In this document: positions 16,895 through 25,843 of the stretch, one piece after another
Layout: the number at the start of each line of letters is the position of its first letter
Position numbering within the stretch: the stretch's first letter is position 1
Source: Candidatus Fermentibacterota bacterium
Lineage (GTDB): Bacteria > Fermentibacterota > Fermentibacteria > Fermentibacterales > JCC-6
Reading direction: 5' to 3'
DNA: 64,000 nucleotides
Assembly: GCA_014728175.1 (NCBI GenBank)
Contig: WJMA01000013.1
Location: 1-64,000, forward strand
Program-made: the position numbers and the translations under genes
Notes under the pieces: generated by a model
Databases searched by the model: none
The model's input: only the letters and a program-made list of their open reading frames with translations
Told to the model about the DNA's origin: nothing

Positions 16895-17316
16895 CCGACA
16901 AGCCCTCGTCGCTGGAGTACCGACACTGCTTCGTATGTGGGCGGGAGAACTCCAGGGGACTCCGTCTGTCCCCGGTGGGAAAGGAAGGCAGGGGCCTTAT
17001 CGAATGGGTACCCACCGGGCATTACGAGGGATACGACGGCATACTCCACGGCGGACTGATATCCACCCTCTTGGACGAGGCCATGGCCTACGCCGTAATG
17101 AGCGTGGTGGGATCGGCTCTGACCGTGAGGATCGACGTGAGGTTCATCGAATCGGTGGCGATAGGATCACCGGTAAGGATTACCGCAGAGCTCCTGGAGG
17201 AAAGAGGAAGAACGGTCACCGCCTCCGCGGAGCTGGCTCAGGAGGGAAGGCAGAAGGCCAAAGGTAAGGCCACCTTCTGGAAGACGGAAGCCGAATCGGG
17301 GGGAGGGCCGGATTAG
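16891..17316 (+). CDS. PaaI-like hotdog-fold thioesterase
   Basis: A 141-residue hotdog protein. It shows His-Cys-Phe-Val-Cys-Gly near residue 11, the family motif His-Gly-Gly-Leu-Ile-Ser-Thr-Leu-Leu-Asp-Glu-Ala around 51-62, and the later Ile-Asp-Val-Arg-Phe strand. This is the layout of acyl-CoA thioesterases of the PaaI/YbgC-like group; the acyl substrate cannot be predicted. ATGA overlaps the hflC stop, so it is part of the hflKC operon although it has no known link to that complex. Confidence 0.85.
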   Translation: MTDKPSSLEYRHCFVCGRENSRGLRLSPVGKEGRGLIEWVPTGHYEGYDGILHGGLISTLLDEAMAYAVMSVVGSALTVRIDVRFIESVAIGSPVRITAELLEERGRTVTASAELAQEGRQKAKGKATFWKTEAESGGGPD

Positions 17317-18163
17317 CGACCGCACGGCCGTGGTGACCGGAGCCACGGGAAGACTGGGCTCCGTGGTGCGGGACGCTCTGGCTTCCGAAGGATGGAAAGT
17401 CGAAGCGTTCTCCGCCCGAGGGAAGGGGGGAAGCACCGCTCTGGATCTCCGAGACCCCCGCTCGGTGGAACGTCTGCTCTCGTCGGCTCCGGATTTGGTG
17501 GTGAATTGCGCCGCGCTATCAACCGGGGGGGCTTGCCTTCGCTCCCCCTCCTCGGCCTGGGCACTGAACTCGGTTCTTCCGGGGCTTCTGTCGCGGCGCT
17601 GCCGTTCGGAATCGATACCGCTCTTGCACGTATCGACGGATCTGGTCTACAGTGGAGCCAATCCCCCGTACTACGAGACCTCTCCGGCGGTCCCGGTCGG
17701 TCTTTACGGGTGGACCAAGCTGCTGGGAGACGTATTCGTCCTTCGGGCGCAGTCGGACGCCCTCGTGGCAAGGACCTCCGTGTTGTTCGGCGAGGCGGGC
17801 GCTTCCAGGCCCACGTTCTCGGAGGCCCTTCTAGGGGGAGATATAGGGACGGTTTACGTGGACTGTTTCCGGAACCACACGCCGGTTCACTGGCTGGCCC
17901 GGTCGATGCTCCAGGCTCTCCGACGCGGAGGGTCGGGAGTGCTGTTATTGTGTGGCGGCGAGGACCAGAGCAGGTCTGCCTTCGCCGAGGCGTTGATGCG
18001 GCATCTGGGAAAGCCCCTGGATGGAATCTCAATGGGCTACGGCCCTCCCGGTACGCCCAGGCTTCTGTCGCTCAGGCCCCGACGGGCCGCCATCGTTCTG
18101 AATGGGGAATGTCCCGACCTGGAAAAGGGGCTGGCCGAAGAGTACCGCCGGACCGGAAGTTAG
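17312..18163 (+). CDS. RmlD-like NAD(P)-dependent sugar reductase
   Basis: A short-chain (extended SDR) protein resembling dTDP-4-dehydrorhamnose reductase: Val-Thr-Gly-Ala-Thr-Gly-x2-Gly cofactor site, Asn-Cys-Ala-Ala, Val-Ser-Thr-Asp-x-Val-Tyr-Ser-Gly and the active-site Tyr-Gly-x3-Lys (YGWTK). It may finish a deoxysugar nucleotide or act on another keto-sugar; no other rml gene is nearby. The start is odd. GTG at 17330 would clip the first beta strand and has no ribosome site. ATT at 17312 follows GGGGGAGGG by about 4 nt and would give a complete Rossmann strand, so I place the start there. The 3' end overlaps uvrA by four bases. Confidence 0.75.
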   Translation: MSDRTAVVTGATGRLGSVVRDALASEGWKVEAFSARGKGGSTALDLRDPRSVERLLSSAPDLVVNCAALSTGGACLRSPSSAWALNSVLPGLLSRRCRSESIPLLHVSTDLVYSGANPPYYETSPAVPVGLYGWTKLLGDVFVLRAQSDALVARTSVLFGEAGASRPTFSEALLGGDIGTVYVDCFRNHTPVHWLARSMLQALRRGGSGVLLLCGGEDQSRSAFAEALMRHLGKPLDGISMGYGPPGTPRLLSLRPRRAAIVLNGECPDLEKGLAEEYRRTGS

Positions 18164-20976
18164 GAATCGATCTCCGAGACTAGGCATGCTCCGGTGTGCG
18201 AGGTCTTGCAGGCCGCCAGCTTTTCGGGCGTGCCTTCGGCCACGATCCTTCCTCCGTCGTAGCCTCCCTCCGGACCCAGATCGATTATCCAGTCCGCGTT
18301 CTTGATCACGTCCAGGTTGTGCTCGATAACCACCACGGTGTTCCCGTTTCGAACCAGCCTGTCCAGAACCTGGAGAAGCTTCTTGACGTCGTGGAAGTGT
18401 AGGCCGGTGGTGGGCTCGTCCAGTATGTACATGGTGTGCCTGCTTCCGGGGCGGGCCAGCTCCCGGGCCAGCTTGACCCTCTGAGCCTCGCCTCCGGAGA
18501 GGGTGGGCGCCTGCTGTCCCAGTTCGATGTAACCCAGGCCCACATCGGACATCACCTTGAGTATCCTGTATATCGACGGTACCCTCTCGAAGAGCTCCAT
18601 CGCCTGCTCCACGGTCAGATCCAGCACTTCCGCGATGTTCAGGTTCTTGTAGGTTACCTTGAGGGTCTCCCTGTTGAATCTTCTTCCCTTGCAGGTCTGA
18701 CACTGAACGAAGACATCGGGAAGAAAATGCATCTCTATCCTCTTCACTCCCGCTCCCCTGCAGTCCTCGCACCTTCCTCCCCTGACGTTGAAGCTGAACC
18801 GGCCGGGCTTGTACCCCCTGACTCGGGATTGGGTGAGGTTGGCGAACAGCCGCCTTACGTGATCGAAGACCTTGGTGTAGGTGGCTGGATTGGATCTGGG
18901 GGTTCTGCCTATGGGGTCCTGGCTGATGCTTATCACCTTGTCCACGTTGGCCAGGCCGGTGAATCCCTGGTTGGGACCGGGCCTGGCCGACGACTTCGCG
19001 CCCAGCTTCGAGGCCAGGGCGGGATAGAGGGTTTGGCTTATCAGGGAGCTCTTTCCGGAGCCGGATACGCCGGTGACGCAGATCAGCTTCTTCAGGGGGA
19101 TGCGGAGATCGATGCCCTTTAGATTGTGAAGAGTTGCCCCGTGCATGGTAAGGCTGCCCAGGTTCTCCTCCCGGGGAAGACGTATCCTTCTTATCCGCTT
19201 GTCTCCGGCCAGATACCTTCCGGTGAGGGAGTTTTCGTTGGCCGCTATCTCCGAGGGTGTTCCCTCGGCGACGATCTCCCCGCCGTGGATTCCGGCGCCG
19301 GGGCCGAAATCGACAACGTGATTGCAGCTCTCTATGGTGTCCCTGTCGTGCTCCACCACCAGCACCGTGTTCCCCAAATCCCGCAAACGCTCGAGGGTCG
19401 CAATCAGCCTGCGGTTGTCACGGCGGTGCAGCCCGATGGTGGGCTCGTCCAACACGTACAGAACGCCGGTAAGCCCGCTGCCTATCTGGCTGGCCAGTCG
19501 TATGCGCTGGGCCTCACCTCCGGAGAGAGTGGGGGCGGGTCGATCCAGGGTCAGGTAATGCAGCCCCACGTCGACCAGAAAGCCCAGACGGGCCGTGATC
19601 TCTCCCAAAAGCTCGCCGGCTATCTCCGCCCGGTAGCTGTCCAGCTTCAGGTTCTCGAAGAACTCCCTTGCCTCCAGGACGGTCATGCTGGACACGTCCT
19701 GGATGCCCACCCCGCCAACCGTTACCGCCCTGGCTTCTGTTCTCAGCCTCGATCCGTCGCACTCCGAGCAGGAATCGCTCCTGAAGTACTGCTCGTAGTT
19801 CTTGCGTGAGCCCTGGCTTCTGGTCTGCCTGTAGAGTCTTTCCAACCTGGGGATGACCCCTTCCCAGGAACCCTCGTAGTTACCGCTGCTGCTACTGCTC
19901 GACCAGCTGAAGTGGATCTTGGCATTTCCACTTCCGTACAACACGGCGTCTTTCGCGTCCTCCCCCAGTGAGGACCACGCGGCCTTGGGACTGAAGTCGT
20001 AATGACGGGCGAGCCCCTTAACCAGGTTGGCCGTCCAGCCCCTGGGCTGGCCCCAGGGAACCACCGCGCCGTCGGCTATGGAGATGGAGGGCCTGGGAAC
20101 CACCAGGTCGGGGTCCACGCTCATCTCGAAACCCAATCCCGAGCATACTTGGCACATCCCCAGGGGGCTGTTGAAGCTGAACAGCTGGGGCGACAGCTCG
20201 GGTATGCTTACCCCACAGTAGGCACAGGTGTTCTCCTCGCTCATAAGAACGTGTTCCGAGGTGTCGTGGTCCACTATAGAGACCACTCCTCCCGATTCGG
20301 AGAGCGCGGTCTCGATGGAGTCCGTGAGACGGCTGGCAATCCCGTCCTTGATCTCTATCCGGTCCACTACCAGGGAGACGTCGTGGCGTCTGTTCTTGGC
20401 CAGGGGGCCGGCCTCGTCGAGAGAAACCATCCCCCCGTCGATCATGACCCGGACGTATCCCTTCTTTCTCAGGGTTTTGAGCAGCTCCGTCTGGGTTCCC
20501 TTTCTGTTCACCACCAGGGGAGCGGTGATAAGAAGCCGTTTACCCTCGCCCATTCCCATCACCCTGTCCACCATCTGCTGGGCGGTCTGCCTGGATACGG
20601 TTCTCCCGCACTCGGGGCAGTGCGGCTGGCCCACCCTGGCGTACAGTACCCTCAGGTAGTCCGCTATCTCCGTTACCGTTCCAACCGTGGACCTGGGATT
20701 GTGGCTAACCTTCTTCTGCTCTATCGATATGGACGGTGATAGGCCATCGATGCTCTCGTATAGAGGCTTTTCCATCTGCCCGAGGAACTGCCTGGCGTAC
20801 GCGGAGAGCGACTCCACGTATCGCCTCTGACCCTCCGCGTAGAGCGTGTCGAAGGCGAAGGAGCTCTTTCCCGAGCCGGACACCCCGGTAAGAACTACCA
20901 ACCTGTTCTTGGGAATGTCTACATCGATGCCCTTGAGATTGTGCTCCCGGGCCCCCCTGACCTTTATCTCGTTCAT
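18160..20976 (-). CDS. uvrA: Excinuclease ABC subunit A
   Basis: The damage-recognition ATPase of nucleotide excision repair. The 938 residues are normal length and contain two ABC ATPase modules (Walker A Gly-Val-Ser-Gly-Ser-Gly-Lys-Ser twice, two Leu-Ser-Gly-Gly-Glu-Ala signatures) and zinc-binding Cys-x2-Cys groups (Cys-Pro-Glu-Cys, Cys-Ala-Tyr-Cys, Cys-Glu-Asp-Cys, Cys-Gln-Thr-Cys). The start at 20976 (Met-Asn-Glu-Ile-Lys-Val) fits the family; the frame is open 32 codons further without similarity. It is divergent from hsp20, with a palindrome 87 bp upstream of its start. Confidence 0.97.
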   Translation of the reverse strand: MNEIKVRGAREHNLKGIDVDIPKNRLVVLTGVSGSGKSSFAFDTLYAEGQRRYVESLSAYARQFLGQMEKPLYESIDGLSPSISIEQKKVSHNPRSTVGTVTEIADYLRVLYARVGQPHCPECGRTVSRQTAQQMVDRVMGMGEGKRLLITAPLVVNRKGTQTELLKTLRKKGYVRVMIDGGMVSLDEAGPLAKNRRHDVSLVVDRIEIKDGIASRLTDSIETALSESGGVVSIVDHDTSEHVLMSEENTCAYCGVSIPELSPQLFSFNSPLGMCQVCSGLGFEMSVDPDLVVPRPSISIADGAVVPWGQPRGWTANLVKGLARHYDFSPKAAWSSLGEDAKDAVLYGSGNAKIHFSWSSSSSSGNYEGSWEGVIPRLERLYRQTRSQGSRKNYEQYFRSDSCSECDGSRLRTEARAVTVGGVGIQDVSSMTVLEAREFFENLKLDSYRAEIAGELLGEITARLGFLVDVGLHYLTLDRPAPTLSGGEAQRIRLASQIGSGLTGVLYVLDEPTIGLHRRDNRRLIATLERLRDLGNTVLVVEHDRDTIESCNHVVDFGPGAGIHGGEIVAEGTPSEIAANENSLTGRYLAGDKRIRRIRLPREENLGSLTMHGATLHNLKGIDLRIPLKKLICVTGVSGSGKSSLISQTLYPALASKLGAKSSARPGPNQGFTGLANVDKVISISQDPIGRTPRSNPATYTKVFDHVRRLFANLTQSRVRGYKPGRFSFNVRGGRCEDCRGAGVKRIEMHFLPDVFVQCQTCKGRRFNRETLKVTYKNLNIAEVLDLTVEQAMELFERVPSIYRILKVMSDVGLGYIELGQQAPTLSGGEAQRVKLARELARPGSRHTMYILDEPTTGLHFHDVKKLLQVLDRLVRNGNTVVVIEHNLDVIKNADWIIDLGPEGGYDGGRIVAEGTPEKLAACKTSHTGACLVSEIDS

Positions 20977-21062
20977 CGGGTTACTGCCTTTCACGGGGCA
21001 AAGCCAACCCATCAATATACTCCGAACGGGCCGTTCGGCCCATCTTCGCCTCAGGGGCTTTT

Positions 21063-21083
21063 CCTGTGCCACAATAGCACAGG
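21063..21083. promoter_or_regulatory. Palindrome between uvrA and hsp20 (possible operator)
   Basis: CCTGTGC at 21063-21069 and GCACAGG at 21077-21083 form a perfect 7-bp inverted repeat with a 7-bp spacer, in the 260-bp divergent region between uvrA and hsp20. It resembles a dimeric repressor operator. It is neither the CIRCE element of HrcA nor the E. coli LexA box. Which gene it controls is not clear. Confidence 0.45.
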
Positions 21084-21131
21084 GAGGGGCTCATTATCAT
21101 GAGGGAAAGCATGAGTAACTGCCGTAATAGT

Positions 21132-21159
21132 TTGGTATGTATTGCAATAGGACTATCAT
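21132..21159 (+). promoter_or_regulatory. Candidate promoter for hsp20-dnaK-grpE-dnaJ
   Basis: TTGGTA at 21132-21137 and TATCAT at 21154-21159 with a 16-bp spacer suit a sigma-70-type promoter. The start would be near 21166, giving a leader of about 70 nt before the hsp20 ATG. Confidence 0.4.
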
Positions 21160-21236
21160 GGCCTATGGAAAGCAGATTGCTCGTTATTGTGGCGTAGCGA
21201 AGAACGCAAAGACAAACCCGGAAGGGATCGCAGGCA

Positions 21237-21611
21237 ATGAAGGCTAAAAGAGCTGCCGACGCCGAAAAGCCGGCGTGGATGGGCAGATCCAGAATCCCCG
21301 CCGTGGACATTTCCCGTTACCGGGATGGAAGGTTCGTGCTCAGATGTGAGCTTCCCGGAGTAAGGCAGGACGATCTTACGGTGCTGATGAAGGACAACGA
21401 GCTGACCATCAAGGCGCACCGGAGTTGGAGCGAGGAGGGCCTGGCCCTGCTCCGCGAGATCCCCAGAGAGGGATTCGAGCGACGCTTCGTACTCGGCAGC
21501 GAGCTGAACGCTGATAACATCTCAGCCCGTTTCTCCCAGGGTATCCTTACTTTGGAGATCCCCAGGGGGAAGGGTGAGAAAAGAGGAATATCCATAGGGA
21601 ATACGAATTGA
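21237..21611 (+). CDS. Small heat-shock protein (Hsp20/alpha-crystallin)
   Basis: A 124-residue holdase that binds unfolding proteins and hands them to DnaK. The alpha-crystallin domain spans about residues 20-118, with Glu-Leu-Pro-Gly-Val and Ile-Leu-Thr-Leu-Glu-Ile-Pro near the end, where the usual Gly-x-Leu motif is Gly-Ile-Leu. GAAGGG lies about 10 nt before the ATG. It heads the chaperone operon, 34 bp before dnaK, so its expression is probably tied to that of the DnaK machine. Confidence 0.92.
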   Translation: MKAKRAADAEKPAWMGRSRIPAVDISRYRDGRFVLRCELPGVRQDDLTVLMKDNELTIKAHRSWSEEGLALLREIPREGFERRFVLGSELNADNISARFSQGILTLEIPRGKGEKRGISIGNTN

Positions 21612-21645
21612 TTATCGGGCATAGGATGAATAGAAGGAGGCGATC

Positions 21646-23565
21646 GTGGGAAAGATCATAGGAATAGATCTCGGGACCACGAACTCATGCGTAGCGGTGA
21701 TGGAAGGTGGTGAACCGGTCGTTATTGCCAACGCGGAGGGATCCCGTACCACCCCTTCGATCGTAGCGTTCACCGAATCCGGTGAGCGTCACGTAGGGGT
21801 GGTGGCCAGACGCCAGGCCATAGCCAATCCCGGCAACACCGTTTTTTCCATCAAAAGGTTCATGGGTAGAAAGTTCGGAGAGATTTCCGGGGAGCGGGAT
21901 CTGGTCCCCTACAAGATTGTGGAGGGTAAGAACGGAGACGCTTGGGTGGAGGTCCAGGATAGGAACTACTCCCCACCCGAGATATCCGCCATGATCCTGC
22001 AGAAGATGAAGAAGACCGCCGAGGACTATCTCGGCGAGGAAGTGGAAGATGCGGTCATAACCGTTCCCGCGTACTTCAACGATAGTCAGAGGCAGGCTAC
22101 CAAGGACGCGGGCCGAATAGCAGGGCTGAAGGTGGAGCGTATAGTTAACGAGCCCACCGCGGCCTCGCTGGCGTACGGCCTGGACAAAGAAGGCGGCAGC
22201 AAGAAGGTGGCCATCTTCGATCTGGGCGGAGGTACCTTCGACATCTCCATTCTGGAGATCGGGGAAGGTGTTTTCGAGGTCAAGTCGACCAACGGGGACA
22301 CCCATCTGGGCGGAGACGACTTCGACCAGCGGGTGATAGACTGGATGGTCGCAGAGTTCAAGAAGGACCAGGGCATAGATCTCTCCAAGGACCAGATGGC
22401 CCTGCAACGGCTCAAGGAGGCCGCCGAAAGGGCTAAGTGTGAGCTATCCACGACCCAGAGCACCAACATCAACCTCCCGTTCGTCACGGCCGACTCCAGC
22501 GGCCCCAGGCACCTCAACATGACCCTGGCCAGATCCAAGCTGGAGCAGCTGGTGGACGATCTGGTGGAAAGAACCAGGCAGCCCTGCAAGGCGGCCCTGA
22601 AGGACGCCGGTATGGATGCCTCCGGTGTGGATGACGTGATTCTGGTTGGCGGCCAGACCAGGATGCCCCTGGTTCAGAGCACCGTAAGCGAGATATTCGG
22701 CCGAGAGCCCCACAAGGGTGTGAACCCCGATGAGGTGGTGGCGGTAGGAGCGGCGATACAGGCGGGCGTTCTCTCCGGTGACGTGCAGGACGTACTCCTG
22801 CTGGACGTAACTCCGCTCACCCTGGGTATAGAAACCCTGGGCGGGGTCGCCACCCCCATAATCGAGAGAAACACCACCATTCCCACCCGGAAGAGCCAGA
22901 TCTTCAGTACGGCCGCCGACAACCAGACCTCCGTGGAGATACACGTTCTCCAGGGGGAGAGAAAAATGGCGTCCGACAACAGGACGCTGGGACGCTTCAT
23001 ACTGGACGGAATACCCCCGGCGCCGCGGGGAGTGCCGCAGATAGAGGTGGCATTCGATATAGATGCCAACGGCATCGTCCACGTGTCTGCGAAAGACAAG
23101 GCCACCGGAAAGGAGCAGAAGATAAGGATAGAGGCTTCCAGTGGTCTTTCGGAGAACGAGATAGAGGAGATGGTCCAGGGGGCCAAGGCCCACGCCGAGG
23201 AGGACCAAAAGAGACAGGAGCGCGTCGAGGTCCGGAACAAGGCCGACGGATTGGCCTACCAGGTGGAGAAACAGCTCCAGGAGCTGGGAGAGAAGCTGGA
23301 CCCTGAGACCAGGAACCGCCTGGAGACCTGCGTGTCAGACGTCCGCTCGGCTCTGGAGAAGGACGACGAGGAACAGATAAGAAAAGCCAGCAACGAGCTG
23401 GAGGAAACCTGGAAGTCTGCGGGTGCGGCCATGCACCAGCAGTACCAGCAGCAGCAGGCTCAGCAGGAGGGCCCAGAGGCCGCGGCTGGCGCCGGTGGGA
23501 CCACTCAGGACGAGGGTGAGGACAAGACCGTCGATGCCGACTACGAGGTGGTGGACGAGGAATGA
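21646..23565 (+). CDS. dnaK: Chaperone DnaK (Hsp70)
   Basis: A 639-residue ATP-driven foldase of normal length. It begins [10 protein letters not shown] and contains [10 protein letters not shown] and Val-Leu-Val-Gly-Gly-type nucleotide loops, the interdomain linker [10 protein letters not shown] and a Gln/Gly/Asp-rich tail ending Glu-Val-Val-Asp-Glu-Glu. GTG start with AAGGAGG upstream. Its last bases overlap the grpE ATG (ATGA). The order hsp20-dnaK-grpE-dnaJ differs from the common hrcA-grpE-dnaK-dnaJ, and there is no hrcA. Confidence 0.98.
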   Translation: MGKIIGIDLGTTNSCVAVMEGGEPVVIANAEGSRTTPSIVAFTESGERHVGVVARRQAIANPGNTVFSIKRFMGRKFGEISGERDLVPYKIVEGKNGDAWVEVQDRNYSPPEISAMILQKMKKTAEDYLGEEVEDAVITVPAYFNDSQRQATKDAGRIAGLKVERIVNEPTAASLAYGLDKEGGSKKVAIFDLGGGTFDISILEIGEGVFEVKSTNGDTHLGGDDFDQRVIDWMVAEFKKDQGIDLSKDQMALQRLKEAAERAKCELSTTQSTNINLPFVTADSSGPRHLNMTLARSKLEQLVDDLVERTRQPCKAALKDAGMDASGVDDVILVGGQTRMPLVQSTVSEIFGREPHKGVNPDEVVAVGAAIQAGVLSGDVQDVLLLDVTPLTLGIETLGGVATPIIERNTTIPTRKSQIFSTAADNQTSVEIHVLQGERKMASDNRTLGRFILDGIPPAPRGVPQIEVAFDIDANGIVHVSAKDKATGKEQKIRIEASSGLSENEIEEMVQGAKAHAEEDQKRQERVEVRNKADGLAYQVEKQLQELGEKLDPETRNRLETCVSDVRSALEKDDEEQIRKASNELEETWKSAGAAMHQQYQQQQAQQEGPEAAAGAGGTTQDEGEDKTVDADYEVVDEE

Positions 23566-24266
23566 GCTTGTCCGACCCACGCAGGAAGAAGAGCGGGGAA
23601 TCCCGTAGGGCCCGCAAGCCTGACAGACGTTCCCCGGAGACGGAGGAAGAGAAGTCTGTGCAGGTGGTGCCCGTAGAATCGGAGGAAGAAGAGGGTTCCG
23701 AAGAGCAGGGAAAGGAAGAAGCCCCGGATACTGATACCGAACGAGAGGGCCTGGAGAAGCGCCTGCAGCAGGAGGAGAACAAGCGGAAAGAGTTGGAGGA
23801 CAGGCTGCTTTCGCTGAAGGCCGAGTTCGACAACTACAGAAAGAGACAGGCCAGAGACTTCCGAAGGCTCTGTTCGGAAGGAAAGAAACAGATCATAGCC
23901 GAGCTTCTGGGGGTGCTGGACAACGCGGACCGCGCCCAGCGGCTGCGCGATGACGGGCACGACCCCCAGGAAATACTGGCCGGGACGTTCCAGACTTTCT
24001 CCCAGTTGAGGGATACCCTCCATAGGGAGGGCCTGGAGAAGATCAAGGTGGGAGAGTCGGACAGGTTCGACCCCAACATTCACGAGGCCATGGTGGCAGA
24101 GGATGTGGAAGGCGTAGAGCACGACGTAGTTCTGGAGGTTCTTCAGGACGGCTACATGCTGGAGCAGGAGCTTCTGAGGCCTACCAGGGTAAAAGTGGGC
24201 CGGGCCGTTCACGACGACCAGAGCGGGGAGCGGGAGGAAGATTCGGAGGAAGAGGCAGAGGAGTAA
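23562..24266 (+). CDS. grpE: Nucleotide exchange factor GrpE
   Basis: Releases ADP from DnaK. The 234 residues have a long charged N-terminal region (about 1-65, Glu/Lys/Arg-rich), a coiled-coil dimer region with Ala-Glu-Phe-Asn/Asp-Asn-Tyr-Arg-Lys-Arg near 90, and a C-terminal beta domain containing Phe-Asp-Pro-Asn-x-His-Glu-Ala-Met and Val-Lys-Val-Gly. The tail is again very acidic. It is translationally coupled at both ends: ATGA overlap with dnaK and no gap to dnaJ. Confidence 0.95.
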   Translation: MSLSDPRRKKSGESRRARKPDRRSPETEEEKSVQVVPVESEEEEGSEEQGKEEAPDTDTEREGLEKRLQQEENKRKELEDRLLSLKAEFDNYRKRQARDFRRLCSEGKKQIIAELLGVLDNADRAQRLRDDGHDPQEILAGTFQTFSQLRDTLHREGLEKIKVGESDRFDPNIHEAMVAEDVEGVEHDVVLEVLQDGYMLEQELLRPTRVKVGRAVHDDQSGEREEDSEEEAEE

Positions 24267-25286
24267 GTGGAAAAGGATCTCTATTCCGTTCTCGGGGTGG
24301 ACGAGAACGCGTCCGTCGACGAGATAAAAAAAGCCTACAAGCGGCTGGCCAAGAAGCATCATCCAGACGCCAATCCGGGGGACAAGGAGTCCGAGGAGAA
24401 GTTCAAGCAGGCCTCGGCCGCCTACGACGTTCTATCGGATCCCGAGAAACGCAAACAGTACGACGCCATGCGAAAGGGCGGAGGTTCGTTCTTCGAGGGC
24501 GCCCGGCCCGGCGGAGAGGCGGGATTCTCCGGTTTCGGCGATAACCTGGGGGACATTCTCAGCTCGATCTTCGGCCGGGAGGGATTCGGCTTCGGCGCCA
24601 CCCCCGGAGGATTCAGTGGCCGGCGCACCGCTCCGGTCGCCGAGGTCCGCGTGCCCTTCAAGACCGCCGCCCTGGGAGGCAGTCTGCCGGTTACGCTGGA
24701 GATACCCGTCACCTGTCCGGAGTGCGGCGGAAGGGGCGGCTCAGGGGAGGTACCTTGTACCGCATGCGGGGGTTCGGGAAGATCGGTGAACCGGCAGGGC
24801 GGGTTCTCCACCATGCACGTATGCCCGGTCTGCGGAGGGTCGGGAACGATAGTGCGGAACAAGTGCGACACCTGTGGGGGGCGGGGAAGCGTTAACCGTA
24901 GCGAAAGAGTGACCATCGACGTGCCCCCGGGCTCGGACGATGGCAGCGTGCTGAGGCTCTCCCGACCTGACGGCTCGCAGTTGATGGTTAAGCTGAGGGT
25001 GGAACCGGACAGATTCCTGCGCAGAAAGGGCAGGAATATCCATTGTACCGTAAAGATCCCGGCCGCTAAGGCGGTTCTGGGAACGACCCTCAAGATCCGT
25101 ACCCTGACTGGAAAGGTTAAGCTCAGGGTTCCACCGGGCACCCAACCCGGCACCCAGCTCAGGCTGGCCGGGCAAGGTGTTCCGTACCGGGGAGCGAAAG
25201 GCGATCAGATAGTTCATGTGCAAGTGGTGCTTCCCAAATCGCCCACCGCCGAGGAGAAGCGCCTGTGGGAGCAGCTTGGTACGTAG
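24267..25286 (+). CDS. dnaJ: Chaperone DnaJ (type I Hsp40)
   Basis: Stimulates DnaK ATPase and delivers substrate. The 339 residues have a J domain (His-Pro-Asp at 32-34), a Gly/Phe-rich linker (about 70-120), four Cys-x2-Cys-x-Gly zinc repeats (about 150-210) and two C-terminal substrate-binding domains. It is shorter than E. coli DnaJ but has every domain. GTG start directly after the grpE stop. A tandem TAGTACGG repeat begins at its stop codon and leads into a decayed transposon. Confidence 0.95.
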   Translation: MEKDLYSVLGVDENASVDEIKKAYKRLAKKHHPDANPGDKESEEKFKQASAAYDVLSDPEKRKQYDAMRKGGGSFFEGARPGGEAGFSGFGDNLGDILSSIFGREGFGFGATPGGFSGRRTAPVAEVRVPFKTAALGGSLPVTLEIPVTCPECGGRGGSGEVPCTACGGSGRSVNRQGGFSTMHVCPVCGGSGTIVRNKCDTCGGRGSVNRSERVTIDVPPGSDDGSVLRLSRPDGSQLMVKLRVEPDRFLRRKGRNIHCTVKIPAAKAVLGTTLKIRTLTGKVKLRVPPGTQPGTQLRLAGQGVPYRGAKGDQIVHVQVVLPKSPTAEEKRLWEQLGT

Positions 25287-25297
25287 TACGGTAGTAC

Positions 25298-25833
25298 GGG
25301 ACGTTTTTCAAAAAACCAAAAACCTGTTCATGACCTCTATCACGGCCTTAGCTAACTCGTCATACTGCGTGATTTTGCTGCTCCGGTTTTTTGCGTGGTG
25401 TGCTGCCTGAGCCGATATACCCAAAGCTTTTCCTGTGTGAGCGAAAGTGAAGCCAAAAGCCTCGGTGAACACACCTGCCAATACGGTTCTGGCAAGGGAT
25501 ATACTTCCCTTTCGGAGTTTTTTATGCCTGAATCTTTTCGCGAAGAATCTTCTTTACGCAATCAGGTTCTCCTAGTACGGGAACGGTCACCATAACCCTT
25601 GCCCACCCAAATCAACCTTCGTTCCCCATTTGCCGACATCCTTATCATCACCGCCCAAATAGTTCAACATCATCTTTTGGAGTGTTTTTCGGTTCTCCCC
25701 ATCACATGATGGAGAGACCCCTCGTAGTCGATCCTAGCTATTCTTGGCATATATACGCATTGCCCTCGCGCGCCGGAAATTTCAAGTGCTTGCGACGATT
25801 TCTTTGGTTTTTGAGTTTTTTTGAAAAACGTCC
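25298..25833 (-). mobile_element. Decayed element with ~27-bp inverted ends and a transposase remnant
   Basis: The 557 bp between dnaJ and the DUF1846 gene hold no intact gene. The ends are near-perfect inverted repeats: 25298-25324, starting GGGACGTTTTTCAAAAAAC, and 25806-25833, whose complement starts GGACGTTTTTCAAAAAAAC. Both continue into CAAAAACC. Between them lies a broken REP-associated tyrosine transposase on the minus strand. The segment is clearly more AT-rich than its neighbours, consistent with acquired DNA. The right end stops 10 bp before the next gene's ATG, next to its ribosome site. Confidence 0.7.
25308..25750 (-). pseudogene. REP-associated tyrosine transposase remnant (Y1_Tnp/RAYT)
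   Basis: Reading the minus strand, an N-terminal piece (ATG at 25750, stop at 25670) begins Met-Pro-Arg-Ile-Ala-Arg-Ile-Asp-Tyr-Glu-Gly-Ser-Leu-His-His-Val-Met, the classic RAYT start. After a large internal deletion that removes the catalytic region, fragments in other frames resemble the later part (Leu-Gly-Glu-Pro-Asp-Cys-Val-Lys-Lys-Ile-Leu). The C-terminal helix-turn-helix (Gly-Lys-Ala-Leu-Gly-Ile-Ser-Ala-Gln-Ala) runs to a stop at 25308 inside the left inverted repeat. The catalytic HUH/Tyr core is gone, so it is inactive. Confidence 0.72.
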
Positions 25834-25843
25834 TGGAGGGAAG

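Noticed and set aside
20977-21236. CIRCE element or sigma-32 promoter for the chaperone operon
   Set aside because: No TTAGCACTC-N9-GAGTGCTAA and no CTTGAAA/CCCCAT pair is present; the palindrome there has a different sequence.
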